33,062 nt of DNA from an uncultured Caulobacterales bacterium (GCA_937965735.1 CALCKU010000148.1:1-33062), one strand, 5' to 3'. Positions 1-9,191 are shown, counted from the stretch's first letter. The notes: generated by a model from the sequence alone, not told the origin. Translations and numbers: made by a program.

Positions 1-550
1 AGCTCTTAGAACGGCCTGTGTCACGGTCTACAAGAGTTAAAAGGGGGGTCTTACGCTTCCAACGTCGTGGAGTAGATTTGCCACCTACATATGTTTCGTC
101 AATTTCGACAATGCCGCCGCCAGAACCAAAAGGGACATCCAAATAGCCAGAACGCATAGCTTCACGTAAACGGTGCGCCATAAACCAAGCTGTTTTATAT
201 GTGACCTCAAGTGTGCGCTCTAATTGCTTGCTAGAGATACCCTTTTTACTGCTCATCATAAGGTAAGCGGCTTGTAACCATTTGTGTAAAGGGACGTGAG
301 AGCTTTCAAATACAGTACCGACACGAACTGTAAATTGCTTGCGACATGCACCACACTTCTTTAGACCGTGACGCACTACGCCTTCAGGATTCTTTTTAGA
401 AGGCTTAGACCGTACACCCTTAAGCTCATAAATCTTCTTTTCTGTGTTTTCACAGTGAGGACATACGGGCGTGTCACCCCAAATCAAAGACTCAAGGTGT
501 GCGAAGGCGTCTGCTTCATTATGGAAAAAAGATTTAGATAAAATGCTCAT
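1..550 (-). CDS. IS1595-family (ISXO2-like) transposase, partial
   Basis: This reading frame is absent from the ORF track because it runs off the window edge. Reading the minus strand from the ATG at 548-550 gives about 183 codons with no stop. The N-terminal part has a zinc ribbon: two CPHC/CGAC-type Cys pairs (about residues 31-34 and 66-69). After it comes a helical segment with AYLMMSSKKGISSKQLER, then the start of the DDE domain with the first catalytic Asp in VEIDETYVGGK. This order is that of IS1595-family transposases. The C-terminal half and left end of the element lie outside the window, so intactness cannot be judged. The right inverted repeat could not be fixed because its partner is not visible. 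The family call is confident; the exact subgroup is not. Confidence 0.87.
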   Translation of the reverse strand, partial: MSILSKSFFHNEADAFAHLESLIWGDTPVCPHCENTEKKIYELKGVRSKPSKKNPEGVVRHGLKKCGACRKQFTVRVGTVFESSHVPLHKWLQAAYLMMSSKKGISSKQLERTLEVTYKTAWFMAHRLREAMRSGYLDVPFGSGGGIVEIDETYVGGKSTPRRWKRKTPLLTLVDRDTGRSKS

Positions 551-717
551 AGGCATTATATGCACTATAAGTCATGGGTTTGTTAAGTATATATACGCCC
601 AATAATAGGCGCTCACCACCTGTCTTGCGGGATGCTTTATAACAAGAGAGGTACATAATTGAACATGAGAGGGATAATTTTACGCGACCTTTTGCAGAGT
701 TATGCGTATAACAGAGT

Positions 718-1629
718 ATGACGAAAAAATATATCTCTCTAAAATCCGCTCTGACTCTATCGCTCGCCAGCACAATTCTACTTTCAGCGTGTCGTGACAG
801 CCTGCCAAAGGACACACAAAAAATTGCGCCATATCAAGCGGTTGACCCTGATTTTAAAATTCGCGCGACGACAGACTTTGAAAGTCCCACGCGCATCTCT
901 AAGTCCGTCTTTATGCCAAATTTAATCGCGGGCTGGGCCTCTCAAATTATTTTACTCGACATTGACGGCGCATTACTACGAACGCAAATGGGCACGTTAA
1001 ACCCTATTCAGTTTGAAACGGGTCCCTATATTGATCTTCATGGGTTAGGCCGCAAAGGTGAACCGGGCTTATTGCTCGCCCTGACCGATGAAAATCGTTT
1101 GCAGGCTTTTATTGAGAGCAGTGATGACGGTGACTTTACCCGCATTCCCGTCTCAATACCTAATATTAAGATTAAACGCTTCTGCAAAACACATGATTTT
1201 ATCACGCCAAGCCTGAATGTTTATACGGAAACAAATGACATTGTAACACTCGGCATTACTATTGAGGCAAACAAACAAGTCACACTCAATTCCAATGACG
1301 TGCCAAAGACAGATATGTGTCATAAAAACACTCTTGAATTTGGCCCTTCAGACCAGACACCCGATCAAACGTATTTGGTTATCAGCCCAAATATTAAAAA
1401 CCCGCATTTACGTCTTGATACGAAAACAGAAACAAAATTTGTTGAAATACAGGACGGATTAAGCATTCAAGGCCTTAAAGACCCAAACTCTATTGCTGTG
1501 ACAGATATAAATTTAGGTAGCGCATTTAACCAAGGCGCAATCCTTATAACAGACAGGGATAGTCCACGCTCCGTCCTGATTGCTTGGGATTACTTCAAGA
1601 AAGTAGTAAAGTCAGAAATGCCAAATTAG
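718..1629 (+). CDS. Putative lipoprotein of unknown function
   Basis: The 303-residue protein starts with a basic N-terminus (MTKKYISLKSAL), a hydrophobic stretch and a lipobox-like LLSAC with the Cys at residue 25, so it is very likely an exported lipoprotein. The mature part has no motif I recognise. It is rich in short beta-strand-like segments (for example ASQIILLDIDGALL and QGAILITDRDSP), which could fit a beta-propeller or similar beta fold; that is a guess. It stands alone, between the IS1595-type transposase and heme A synthase, which faces it tail-to-tail with a 57-bp gap. The ATG at 718 was chosen because it places the signal peptide correctly. It has no obvious link to heme A synthesis. 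Confidence 0.72.
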   Translation: MTKKYISLKSALTLSLASTILLSACRDSLPKDTQKIAPYQAVDPDFKIRATTDFESPTRISKSVFMPNLIAGWASQIILLDIDGALLRTQMGTLNPIQFETGPYIDLHGLGRKGEPGLLLALTDENRLQAFIESSDDGDFTRIPVSIPNIKIKRFCKTHDFITPSLNVYTETNDIVTLGITIEANKQVTLNSNDVPKTDMCHKNTLEFGPSDQTPDQTYLVISPNIKNPHLRLDTKTETKFVEIQDGLSIQGLKDPNSIAVTDINLGSAFNQGAILITDRDSPRSVLIAWDYFKKVVKSEMPN

Positions 1630-1686
1630 CCAGTCAACACGCAACGCATTTTAGCCGTGTGACACTTAAAAATTTCTTATAACGAC

Positions 1687-2736
1687 CTAGGATTGATTGA
1701 TGCGCGTTAATCGCGCGACATGAATTGCCACGAGAAAAACAAATATCGATGTAAATTGGTGAGCTAGAGATAAAGAGAGCGGCGCGACCATCAAAAGTGT
1801 CCATATGCCGAGTAAAACCTGCACCAGTAATAAAACTAAAAATATACCCATAACACGCCCGACGCGCGGATTAATCAATCTCGACGTTATGAAGACCCAT
1901 AAGCCTATTGCAAGAATGATATAGGCTAAAGTTCTGTGATTGAACTGAATCGCCGCAGTATTTTCAAAAAAATTACGCCAAAAAGGCGATATAACACCGT
2001 AACCATTTGGAATAAAATCACCATCCATTAAAGGCCACGTATTATAAGATTTGCCCGAATGCGTACCCGCAACGAACGCACCAAGAATAATTTGTAAGTA
2101 AACAATAGCGGCTAAAAAACCCGTTCGCTTGGTTAAGACCACCCCTCTCAAACGGCGAGGCCATCCCTCTTTTTGATCTCTCCAGAGCCAATACAAAGCA
2201 CCGAGTATAATGAACGCCATACCCAAATGTGTTGCCAAACGGTAAGGGCTAACATCGACTCGGTCATTCGAAAGGCCGCTTGCGACCATCCACCAGCCAA
2301 TACCACCCTGAATTCCAATCAAGATAAGAATTGCAAAAAATCGCTTTACATGTCCAAAGGGTAATTTGCGTCGTATAAGAAAATAGAAAAATGGAAGCGC
2401 ATATGCCAATCCAATCAAGCGTCCAAGCTGCCGGTGCGACCACTCCATAAAATAAATAAATTCAAACCCTTTTAAATCCATATCGGGATGTTCAACAACA
2501 AATTCAGGGATTTGTTTATATTTTTCAAACTCCGATAACCATTGCTCATGGTTCAAAGGCGGCAAGACCCCTGTAATCGGACGCCATTCTGTAATCGAAA
2601 GCCCTGAATTCGTAAGGCGGGTTGCGCCACCTAAAACAATCATTGCCGCCACCAAGACCAGCATTATTGCGAGCCATATGCCAAGGCTTACCTGCGTCCT
2701 TGAATCAAAATTCATTTGTTGTCTAAAATTTGACAT
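1687..2736 (-). CDS. ctaA: Heme A synthase (COX15/CtaA type 2)
   Basis: This inner-membrane protein converts heme O to heme A for aa3-type cytochrome oxidases. It has about eight hydrophobic segments and the heme-ligand histidine contexts expected of the family: EWSHRQLGR, ATHLG, FNHRT and LAHQF. The signature GGATRLTNSGLS follows the first membrane span. The pair of loop cysteines seen in Bacillus CtaA is missing, as is usual for the COX15-like alphaproteobacterial form. The ORF track opens at a TTG (2754). I prefer the ATG at 2736 (MSNFRQQ); another ATG lies at 2715 and no start has a strong ribosome binding site. Oxidase subunit genes are not adjacent. Confidence 0.95.
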   Translation of the reverse strand: MSNFRQQMNFDSRTQVSLGIWLAIMLVLVAAMIVLGGATRLTNSGLSITEWRPITGVLPPLNHEQWLSEFEKYKQIPEFVVEHPDMDLKGFEFIYFMEWSHRQLGRLIGLAYALPFFYFLIRRKLPFGHVKRFFAILILIGIQGGIGWWMVASGLSNDRVDVSPYRLATHLGMAFIILGALYWLWRDQKEGWPRRLRGVVLTKRTGFLAAIVYLQIILGAFVAGTHSGKSYNTWPLMDGDFIPNGYGVISPFWRNFFENTAAIQFNHRTLAYIILAIGLWVFITSRLINPRVGRVMGIFLVLLLVQVLLGIWTLLMVAPLSLSLAHQFTSIFVFLVAIHVARLTRINQS

Positions 2737-2849
2737 AGGTGTGGAATAAACCAATCATCAGGGCATTTAAAAGGGTGAATTTAAAATATGTGAATTCGCC
2801 GCACTTTTATGCAAGATTATGTCTATATCAAGTTCAAAAAATTAAAAAT

Positions 2850-2926
2850 TGGTCGGAACGGCAGGATTTGAACCTGCGACCCCTAAGCCCCCAGCTTAGT
2901 GCGCTACCAGACTGCGCTACGCTCCG
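2850..2926 (-). tRNA. tRNA-Pro (anticodon GGG)
   Basis: On the minus strand a 77-nt cloverleaf folds. The acceptor stem is CGGAGCG/CGTTCCG with one G-U pair. The D arm contains AGTCTGGTAGCGC. The anticodon stem CTAAG/CTTAG encloses the loop CTGGGGG, giving anticodon GGG. The T arm contains GGTTCAAATCC, and the 3' end has discriminator A followed by an encoded CCA. tRNA-Pro downstream of a merR-ihfA-fabH-plsX cluster is a common alphaproteobacterial arrangement. The plus-strand ORF at 2739-2933 is only a shadow of this gene. Confidence 0.95.
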
Positions 2927-3038
2927 ACATTGAAGTCGGTATATGACGAGAATTACCATTGCGCAATACGCAATTCACATTCCGTATTAAAACTGAATTA
3001 GGGGCTAAATCCGTAAAAACGTTTTGATTTATATACGC

Positions 3039-3857
3039 TTAAGCATCGGCCTTGAATGCAATCCATTGAGACCGTAATGCGGTCAATCGGTCAAGCGCTG
3101 AATTTAAATCCTCAGCAATCTCATTTGAAATTGACGGGGCGGGATGGGTCTTTGCTTCAACCTCTTTGTTTGTGGTATGATTTTCAACATTAACGCCCGA
3201 ATTGGAAGTGTCCGCATGCACGGGAGGCGACGAAAGCGCAATATCATGTGCATTGACCCCAAATGTTGTCGCATGCGCGGCAATAATATCATCCTGCGGA
3301 TTTGGAATAAACACATCTTCGGTTTCATTATCCTCAATCGGTCTAAAGAATGATTTTTTAGACTGAGTATGTGCAACACCCTTATTGAAAACAGGTTGAT
3401 TAGACGCAGGATGATTAGACGTAGGATGATTAGGCACAGGCCGCGTTTTATCTGAAATATCAACACTCGATGTATGCGCCCTAGACCTTTCGGGTTCATT
3501 TTTCTGAGGCGCTTTTGCGTTTGCAATTCTCTTTGGAATTAAAACCGTATCGGATATGTCCTTATCAAGCGCGGCTTTCTCAATGGATTGCCCTAATTCA
3601 ACAACTCTTTGTGGGCCTTTTACACGAATAAGCTTTTGAACATCTTTTATCGGATGCTTTTCGTCATGTAACAATATTTTTATACCCCGAAGGAATTCTA
3701 TATCTTCGGGTCGGTAAAAACGGCGCCCCCCACCCCGTTTGATGGGTTTAATATGAGAAAATTTAGACTCCCAAAAGCGCAAAACATGTGGCTGAAGATC
3801 TAACTCTTCTCCCGCTTCGCTAATGGTACGAAAAGCCCGTGTAGTCTTCTTTTTCAT
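3039..3857 (-). CDS. MerR-family transcriptional regulator
   Basis: The first ~80 residues form a MerR winged helix-turn-helix: [20 protein letters not shown] followed by [15 protein letters not shown] and a helix with [10 protein letters not shown]. The rest (~190 residues) is low-complexity and polar, with repeats such as [14 protein letters not shown], and ends in a short helix ([17 protein letters not shown]). No cysteine-based metal site is visible, so its signal is unknown. It follows ihfA on the same strand with a 125-bp AT-rich gap, the usual alphaproteobacterial order. The ORF track opens at a TTG (3863); the ATG at 3857 with a GGGG stretch just upstream is preferred. The 3104-3526 ORF is an out-of-frame shadow. 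Confidence 0.88.
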   Translation of the reverse strand: MKKKTTRAFRTISEAGEELDLQPHVLRFWESKFSHIKPIKRGGGRRFYRPEDIEFLRGIKILLHDEKHPIKDVQKLIRVKGPQRVVELGQSIEKAALDKDISDTVLIPKRIANAKAPQKNEPERSRAHTSSVDISDKTRPVPNHPTSNHPASNQPVFNKGVAHTQSKKSFFRPIEDNETEDVFIPNPQDDIIAAHATTFGVNAHDIALSSPPVHADTSNSGVNVENHTTNKEVEAKTHPAPSISNEIAEDLNSALDRLTALRSQWIAFKADA

Positions 3858-3887
3858 CCCCAAAACCCCATAAGCAAAATATATAAT

Positions 3888-3942
3888 GGGCTAGATATAG
3901 CTAATATATATTTATGGGCTAAATATGTTATGCGCTAAACAT
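3888..3942. repeat. Three near-identical 11-bp motifs upstream of merR
   Basis: The AT-rich gap between ihfA and merR contains GGGCTAGATAT (3888), GGGCTAAATAT (3916) and GCGCTAAACAT (3932) in the same orientation. They could be regulator binding sites, for example for the adjacent MerR protein, or simple AT-rich coincidence. Only sequence similarity supports the call. Confidence 0.35.
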
Positions 3943-3982
3943 ATGAATGCGCATTAATTTACATAACCCGAATCAGACTCTA

Positions 3983-4291
3983 TCACGGTTTAGGGGATAA
4001 AGACGAATCGACACGTTCTCGTAAAACTTGTGAGGGCTTAAACACCAAAACACGGCGCGAGGTAATTTGAACGGTCTGGCCTGTTTTGGGGTTACGCCCG
4101 ACCCGCTCGTTTTTATCCCGGAGTGAAAAGGTTCCAAATCCTGCTAGCTTAACAGTTTCACCGCGGATTAAGGCATCGATAACATGATTAATTATGCTCT
4201 CGACCAACTGAGCGCTTTCAGACCGAGACAGCCCGATTTCCCTGTAGAGTGATTCTGCAAGGTCTGCGCGTGTAACTGTACCTATACTCAT
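3983..4291 (-). CDS. ihfA: Integration host factor subunit alpha
   Basis: This 102-residue DNABII protein is of typical IHF-alpha length. The N-terminus [22 protein letters not shown] and the DNA-binding arm [23 protein letters not shown] match IHF-alpha rather than HU. In particular, ISxRRVxxFKPS follows the arm with its invariant proline. With IHF-beta it bends DNA at specific sites in transcription, recombination and replication. It lies downstream of fabH with a 113-bp gap and upstream of merR. Confidence 0.95.
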   Translation of the reverse strand: MSIGTVTRADLAESLYREIGLSRSESAQLVESIINHVIDALIRGETVKLAGFGTFSLRDKNERVGRNPKTGQTVQITSRRVLVFKPSQVLRERVDSSLSPKP

Positions 4292-4404
4292 GTTTTATTG
4301 TCCCCCAAAAACTCAACCTGAATTCCGAGTCCATTAAGCAAATTAAGACTTGCAAGTACAATAAAAAACGCTGTTACAGCTATATTTCCTGCATTATTAG
4401 AGGC

Positions 4405-5382
4405 TTAGAGACGTATTAAAGCCGCCCCCCATGTGAAACCGCCGCCAAATGCCTCTAACATAACCAAGTCTCCAGCCTTAATTCGTCCATCAACCTTAGC
4501 GTGAGCAAAAGCCAGAGGCACAGAGGCGGCAGAGGTGTTAGCATGCCATTCGACAGTCGAAATAACTTGCTCTGGATTGATTTTTAATTGTTTGGCCACG
4601 CCGTTTAATATTCTTTGATTGGCTTGATGCGGTACGAACCAATCAATCTCTGAAACAGGAATACCAGCTTCATTTGCGCACGTTTCCATTGCCTGTGAAA
4701 TATCTCTAACAGCATGACGAAAAACTTGATTTCCAATCATACGAACATGACCGACAGTTTGCGTTGTTGACGGGCCGCCGTCCACGTAAAGCAATTCACG
4801 AAAACGACCATCCGAGCGTATAAATGTATTCAATACGCCCTTGCGATTTATATCCGTTTCATCGACTTCTTGCGCCGAGAATATAAATGCGCCTGCCCCG
4901 TCCCCGAACAAAACACAAGTCCCCCTGTCTTCCCAATCCAAAATTCTGGAAAAGGTTTCGGCCCCAATCACGAGCACATTTTTCGCACTTTCCGTTCGAA
5001 TCATAGAATCCGCGAGCTTAACAGCGTAGATAAAACCACTGCATACCGCCTGTATATCAAAGGCAGCCCCGTGACGGATTCCCAAACGCTCTTGAACCAG
5101 AGTCGCCGTCGCCGGAAATGTATAATCGGGCGTGGTTGTTGCCATAATAATCAGATCAATTTCTTGCGCGTCCATATCCGCATCTTTCAACGCAGAGAGC
5201 GCCGCCGCATAGGCCAGATCAGACGTCGTTTCCCCCTCTGCCGCGATATGGCGCTGACCAATACCCGTCCGTTCACGAATCCACGAATCTGAGGTGTCTA
5301 CCGTTTTTGATAATTCTTCATTAGAGAGAACACGCTCTGGAAGATAACGCCCAACACCGCGAAAAATAGATCGAACCGCCAT
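4405..5382 (-). CDS. fabH: 3-oxoacyl-ACP synthase III (FabH)
   Basis: FabH condenses acetyl-CoA with malonyl-ACP to start type II fatty acid synthesis. The 325-residue protein has the catalytic triad in family context: Cys in [10 protein letters not shown], His in VPHQANQRI and Asn in [13 protein letters not shown]. It also has [14 protein letters not shown] at the N-terminus and a C-terminal glycine-rich [10 protein letters not shown]. Its ATG overlaps the plsX stop (TAATG), so the two are translationally coupled. The pairing places acyl-phosphate supply and initiation of acyl chains in one operon. Confidence 0.97.
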   Translation of the reverse strand: MAVRSIFRGVGRYLPERVLSNEELSKTVDTSDSWIRERTGIGQRHIAAEGETTSDLAYAAALSALKDADMDAQEIDLIIMATTTPDYTFPATATLVQERLGIRHGAAFDIQAVCSGFIYAVKLADSMIRTESAKNVLVIGAETFSRILDWEDRGTCVLFGDGAGAFIFSAQEVDETDINRKGVLNTFIRSDGRFRELLYVDGGPSTTQTVGHVRMIGNQVFRHAVRDISQAMETCANEAGIPVSEIDWFVPHQANQRILNGVAKQLKINPEQVISTVEWHANTSAASVPLAFAHAKVDGRIKAGDLVMLEAFGGGFTWGAALIRL

Positions 5383-6434
5383 TATGCAATAAATCCTATA
5401 TTATCGTCTTCATCATGTAGCCGTAATAACGTCTCTTCAATTTGTTCCAAAAAGTCACTTTCTGCTAAGCCGAGAGCGATATTCAGCGCATTCGAGAACC
5501 CAATCGCATCGGTCCCGCCATGACTTTTCACCACAATACCATTTAACCCTAAAAACACGCCGCCATTGGCGTTACGCGGGTCAATGCTGGTTTTCATTTT
5601 TTTAAGCGCCCGCATATTTAAAAACGAGGTAAATTTTGACCAAGCGGACCCTTGCAAAGCCTCGGATAAAAAAGAGCCCACAAGCTTAGCCGTCCCCTCC
5701 GCCGTTTTCAGGGCTATATTGCCCGTGAAGCCGTCAGTAACAATCACATCTGCCGTGCCCATAGCAATATCATTCCCTTCAACATAGCCGATATAATTTA
5801 TGTCTAACTCGCTCTCGAATAATCTTTGATGCGCGGCCTTGATAACGGCATTGCCTTTAAGGTCTTCGGTTCCAACATTTAAAAGCCCGACAGTCGGTGA
5901 TTCTTTATTATAAATGGCCCTAAAATAAGCTTCACCTAAGACTGCAAATTCAGTGAGTTGCGCAGCGTCACACTCTATATTAGCTCCCACATCCAAGACC
6001 ACGCACATGCCCTCCACACGCGGCCAAGAGGCAGCGATAGCAGGCCTTTGCACGCCCGCTTTCATGCGAAGCTGTAATTTAGACATGGCCATTAGCGCGC
6101 CCGTATTCCCCGCAGACACGGCGAGTATGGCCTCTCCCTTTTTGACCGATTCAATCGTGTTCCACATTGATGTACCCTTGCCGCGCCGCAAGGCTTGAGA
6201 CGGCTTTGTTTCCATATCAATCGCCGTATCTGTGTGTTGTATAGTTGAATACGCATCCGTTAAAGGCGCGCGCTCTAGTAAGGGCCTGAGCTTTTCTGAA
6301 TCTCCGTGTAAAATAAATTTCACATTTCCAGAATGATCATGGGCTGTCAGAAAATGCTCAATCCCTTCAATAACAATTTCAGGCGAATTATCACCACCAA
6401 AGGCATCAATCGAAAGAACAGGTGCTTGTGGCAT
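5382..6434 (-). CDS. plsX: Phosphate acyltransferase PlsX
   Basis: PlsX makes acyl-phosphate from acyl-ACP for the PlsY route of phosphatidic acid synthesis at the inner membrane. The 350-residue protein opens with [17 protein letters not shown] and contains [38 protein letters not shown] and [15 protein letters not shown], all typical of the family. The ATG at 6434 begins the operon plsX-fabH-ihfA. Upstream there is no DUF177/YceD gene, only a 464-bp non-coding gap. Confidence 0.97.
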   Translation of the reverse strand: MPQAPVLSIDAFGGDNSPEIVIEGIEHFLTAHDHSGNVKFILHGDSEKLRPLLERAPLTDAYSTIQHTDTAIDMETKPSQALRRGKGTSMWNTIESVKKGEAILAVSAGNTGALMAMSKLQLRMKAGVQRPAIAASWPRVEGMCVVLDVGANIECDAAQLTEFAVLGEAYFRAIYNKESPTVGLLNVGTEDLKGNAVIKAAHQRLFESELDINYIGYVEGNDIAMGTADVIVTDGFTGNIALKTAEGTAKLVGSFLSEALQGSAWSKFTSFLNMRALKKMKTSIDPRNANGGVFLGLNGIVVKSHGGTDAIGFSNALNIALGLAESDFLEQIEETLLRLHDEDDNIGFIA

Positions 6435-6898
6435 AAAATATACATCTTTTTAATCGGCGTGTCTCGCACGTCACAGTCAGCTTAGAACTATAGCGGATGC
6501 AAAACGACTATTCTATTAAAAGATGAAGAACTTATGGGCTGTTATCGCACAGGCCATAAATTGCAGAGGCCATAAATTATAGAGGCCGTAAATTATAGAG
6601 GCCGTAATCGGATAAGACGGTTTAAACCAAAGCACCGCGCTGTTACCGAAAGAAAGCTCGCCTTTTCTTTTGGCACTTAGCAAGCGTCCAATAGGTGACA
6701 TCGGCGGAACGAAAAAAAATGCGTCTTGACACAATGCCGCCTCTGCTCCGACTTAATTTTCGTAGACGTGATTGGATGTGATTGGCTAAAAGTTAAGCCC
6801 ATATAATCTTTTCAAAATTAGACCCGTCAACTTAGGGATATGGTAAATTTGAAAAATCTTGGCGGTGAATATTCATAAACGCTCAACGTCAAAAATCG
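6435..6898. other. Gene-free gap between bc1 chaperone gene and plsX
   Basis: This 464-bp stretch holds no convincing gene. The only ORF (6516-6734, minus, 72 codons) has a composition unlike a protein and is partly made of a 16-bp tandem repeat. The stretch must include the promoter for plsX-fabH on the minus strand, but I could not pick a clear one. Many alphaproteobacteria have a DUF177 (YceD) gene here; I looked for its remains in the minus-strand frames and saw none. Confidence 0.6.
6551..6611. repeat. 16-bp tandem repeat, ~3.8 copies
   Basis: Successive units are AGGCCATAAATTGCAG, AGGCCATAAATTATAG, AGGCCGTAAATTATAG and a partial AGGCCGTAATCGG. The period is 16 bp, with only one or two substitutions between neighbouring units. 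The repeat lies about 120-180 bp upstream of the plsX start. It could be a replication-slippage microsatellite or a multi-copy binding site. No terminal inverted repeats accompany it. Confidence 0.85.
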
Positions 6899-7531
6899 CT
6901 AAAACTTAAATTCGGGAAATTCAAAATCTGCGAGGGCAAGCTCGCCTAGACTTTTCTGCGACAGGCTGTCTGAGCAAACGACACAAAAAGCGGCCAATTG
7001 AGTCGCAAATTTTTCGCCTTCAAGCGATAAACCACCCACTTCAAACGTCTCCGTATCCACAGGCTTATTTACGGGCGTATCCGCTTCTGTCACAGAAAGT
7101 AAGCCTTTTTCGAAAGCTTTATATAGAGGGGCATTTGGCGCGAGTGTATTCAACGCATCGTCATAAGTTTTCAGGCGTGTATAAAACAACTTCATCATCG
7201 GCTTAATCCGCTTTGAAACACCCGTGTCCGATATACCCTCTTCCCGTAAAGCCACGTCAAAATCATCCTTCATATAATCAAATATCGCTTGTGACAGCCG
7301 CCTCCCGTCTGCGCCAAAGGGCCTTATCGCTTTTAAAATTATAGCGATATGAAGCGTTAAGAAATCAATTCGTCCGTCATAAGTATCGGGAACGCGATGT
7401 TCGCCGTAAAAAACGGGTTTTCTGGAATGGGCCAGCAGGGCTGTATAAATCCGTTCCGCGTCACGCATTTGCGCCGTTTGTTTTCCAAATATCCCAGACA
7501 GTAGGCCTGACAGTAGATTGGGCATGTCCAC
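6899..7531 (-). CDS. Ubiquinol-cytochrome c chaperone family protein (CBP3-like)
   Basis: The 210-residue protein matches the CBP3/ubiquinol-cytochrome c chaperone family, whose members assist cytochrome bc1 assembly. Recognisable parts are AERIYTALLAHSRKPVFYGEHRVPDTYDGRIDFLTLHI near the N-terminus and FDYMKDDFDVALREEGISDTGVSKRIKPMMKLFYTRL in the centre. It is divergent from bamE with a 71-bp gap, a common alphaproteobacterial pairing. There is no signal peptide, so it probably acts on the cytoplasmic side of the membrane. Confidence 0.88.
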   Translation of the reverse strand: MDMPNLLSGLLSGIFGKQTAQMRDAERIYTALLAHSRKPVFYGEHRVPDTYDGRIDFLTLHIAIILKAIRPFGADGRRLSQAIFDYMKDDFDVALREEGISDTGVSKRIKPMMKLFYTRLKTYDDALNTLAPNAPLYKAFEKGLLSVTEADTPVNKPVDTETFEVGGLSLEGEKFATQLAAFCVVCSDSLSQKSLGELALADFEFPEFKF

Positions 7532-7602
7532 TCCATTAAATTTCAGTATCTATCTTGCATGATTGCCTACGTTTATGTAGGTCAAAGTCTTAAATCTAGC
7601 GA

Positions 7603-8118
7603 ATGTTGGACGATATGACGCGAACACTCTTAAAATCTGCCGCAATTTTTGCAATGGCTTATACCTTATCTGCTTGCAATCCCGTTTTGCGAACACATGG
7701 TTACATTGCGGCAGAAGATAAGCCTCAAGCGGTTGAGCCCAATTCGGACACGAAAGCCAGCGTTTTGGCCCGTCTTGGCAATCCTTCTGTCAAAGGCACG
7801 TTCAGTGAAGAGCTAGATACCGATACGTGGTATTATATGACCAGTGTTCGCCAACGCGTCGCCTATTTACGTCCATTGGTTGAAGAGCGTTCAATCACAG
7901 CGATTTCTTTTAACAAAGACGGCCAAGTCGAAAAAGTTGCTGAATACGGCATTGAAGATGGTCGTTACGTTAATTATGTCGATCGCAAAACGCCGACACG
8001 AGGCCGCGAGCTTTCTGTACTCGAACAAATTTTTGGCACGATCGGGCGTTTACCGACACAACAATTAGGCGGCCAACGTGATATTCCAGGCGGGGCGGGT
8101 GGCCCTGGCGGCGGTTAA
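7603..8118 (+). CDS. bamE: Outer-membrane assembly factor BamE (SmpA/OmlA domain) lipoprotein
   Basis: The 171-residue protein has a signal peptide ending in the lipobox-like TLSAC and then the SmpA/OmlA fold: ASVLARLGNPSVKGTF, DTWYYMTSVRQ, and ITAISFNKDGQVEKVAEYG. BamE is an outer-membrane lipoprotein subunit of the Bam complex that inserts beta-barrel proteins. The C-terminus ends in a Gly/Pro tail (GGAGGPGGG), which is not part of the core domain. A second ATG at 7615 is an alternative start that still leaves a complete signal peptide. It is divergent from the bc1 chaperone gene. Confidence 0.92.
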   Translation: MLDDMTRTLLKSAAIFAMAYTLSACNPVLRTHGYIAAEDKPQAVEPNSDTKASVLARLGNPSVKGTFSEELDTDTWYYMTSVRQRVAYLRPLVEERSITAISFNKDGQVEKVAEYGIEDGRYVNYVDRKTPTRGRELSVLEQIFGTIGRLPTQQLGGQRDIPGGAGGPGGG

Positions 8119-8180
8119 TCAATCGCGTTTATGCGCTTTATTACTCGCAATAGACCCAAACCGTGTCGAGCGCAAAAGTC

Positions 8181-9191
8181 CTAAAAGTGGCTGTAACCTG
8201 TTTTTTGTATTGGATAGACAGAGCCATCAGGCTTTAAAACTATAACGCTCGCCTGCTCGCTGTGTACACCCTCACAGCCATTCTTAAGGTTTACTGCACG
8301 TCCAATACACGTCAAAGGCACACCCAGTTTTTTAGCCGATTTTTTAATGTCATCTCTGGACTTGGGATTGGCAAGAAAAACCAGTTCATAATCATCCCCA
8401 GAGGTGATCAATGTCTCTATGCGGTTGTTCTTATTCGCATCTAACCATGCTCGACTGGATTCAGAGAGCGGAATATCCGCCAAGTTTACCTGCAAACCAA
8501 CACCACTCGCTTTTGCAATATGTCCTAAATCGGATAGCAGACCGTCTGAAACATCGGCGCAAGCTGTAGCTTCTGCCCGTAAAAGCTTGCGTAAAAGCAG
8601 GCGTGGAACGGGCCTAAAATAAGCCTCTTCCCAAGTCCAAATTGCCTCGCCATTTGGCAACATGCCAAGATTTTGTCCAAGTATGAGCTTAAGCCCAAGC
8701 CCCGCATCGCCAATGGTGCCACTAACCCAAACTTCGTCCCCAACCTGCCCACCAGACCGTTTCACAATTTGCCCTTTTGGAACGAGTCCAATCAATGTGG
8801 CCGTCACCACCATAGGCCCGTCTATAGACACCGTATCTCCGCCAAAAAGAACACATTCAAACGCCTCTTGCACCGTCTGCAAACCTTTGACAAAAGCGGG
8901 AAAATAGGTCTCGATTTCAGTGGATTGCGGCCAAGCAATCGAGAGCAAATATCCAACGGGTCTTGCCCCTTTGGCCGCCAAATCAGAAAGATTAACGCGC
9001 AAAAGTTTTTCTGCCGTATTGGCACCCCAATGTTTTTTTGGGAAATGAACACCTTCAACCAAAGTGTCCTTAGTAATGACCAAATCAAACCCTGAAGGCG
9101 GTGTATAAAGCGCGGCATCATCCAGCAAGCCAAGCCCTTCTGGCCCCGCAAGCGGAGCGAGATATTTTGCAATCAGGTCAAATTCACCCAC
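8181..9191 (-). CDS. thiL: Thiamine-monophosphate kinase
   Basis: ThiL phosphorylates thiamine monophosphate to thiamine diphosphate, the last step of cofactor synthesis. The 336-residue protein begins GEFDLIAKYLAPL and contains LLDDAALY, TKDTLVEGVHF, NLSDLAAKGARP, FGGDTVSIDGP and ADVSDGLLSDLGH, in PurM/ThiL order. It starts at a GTG lying inside the end of nusB (8-bp overlap), which indicates translational coupling. It is the last gene of the nrdR-rib-nusB-thiL operon. Thiamine diphosphate is also the cofactor expected for the E1 enzyme at 20.7 kb. Confidence 0.96.
   Translation of the reverse strand: MGEFDLIAKYLAPLAGPEGLGLLDDAALYTPPSGFDLVITKDTLVEGVHFPKKHWGANTAEKLLRVNLSDLAAKGARPVGYLLSIAWPQSTEIETYFPAFVKGLQTVQEAFECVLFGGDTVSIDGPMVVTATLIGLVPKGQIVKRSGGQVGDEVWVSGTIGDAGLGLKLILGQNLGMLPNGEAIWTWEEAYFRPVPRLLLRKLLRAEATACADVSDGLLSDLGHIAKASGVGLQVNLADIPLSESSRAWLDANKNNRIETLITSGDDYELVFLANPKSRDDIKKSAKKLGVPLTCIGRAVNLKNGCEGVHSEQASVIVLKPDGSVYPIQKTGYSHF

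Noticed and set aside
534-815. Minus-strand 93-codon ORF
   Set aside because: It crosses the start of the transposase and the signal peptide of the lipoprotein and has no protein-like features; a shadow.
2739-2933. Plus-strand ORF ending SERQDLNLRPLSPQL
   Set aside because: The sequence is the antisense of tRNA-Pro; this peptide is a well-known false translation over tRNA genes.
3104-3526. 140-codon minus-strand ORF inside merR
   Set aside because: Out-of-frame reading of the low-complexity tail of the MerR protein, with an abnormal Arg/Leu/Met/Ile composition.
4870-5292. 140-codon plus-strand ORF opposite fabH
   Set aside because: Antisense shadow of a well-supported gene.
6516-6734. 72-codon minus-strand ORF upstream of plsX
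   Set aside because: Partly made of the 16-bp tandem repeat, no protein-like pattern, and not similar to DUF177.
6720-6782. 20-codon plus-strand ORF (MRLDTMPPLLRLNF...)
   Set aside because: Too short, no clear ribosome binding site, no known counterpart.
8673-9095. 140-codon plus-strand ORF opposite thiL
   Set aside because: Shadow of thiL; the minus-strand gene has all family motifs.
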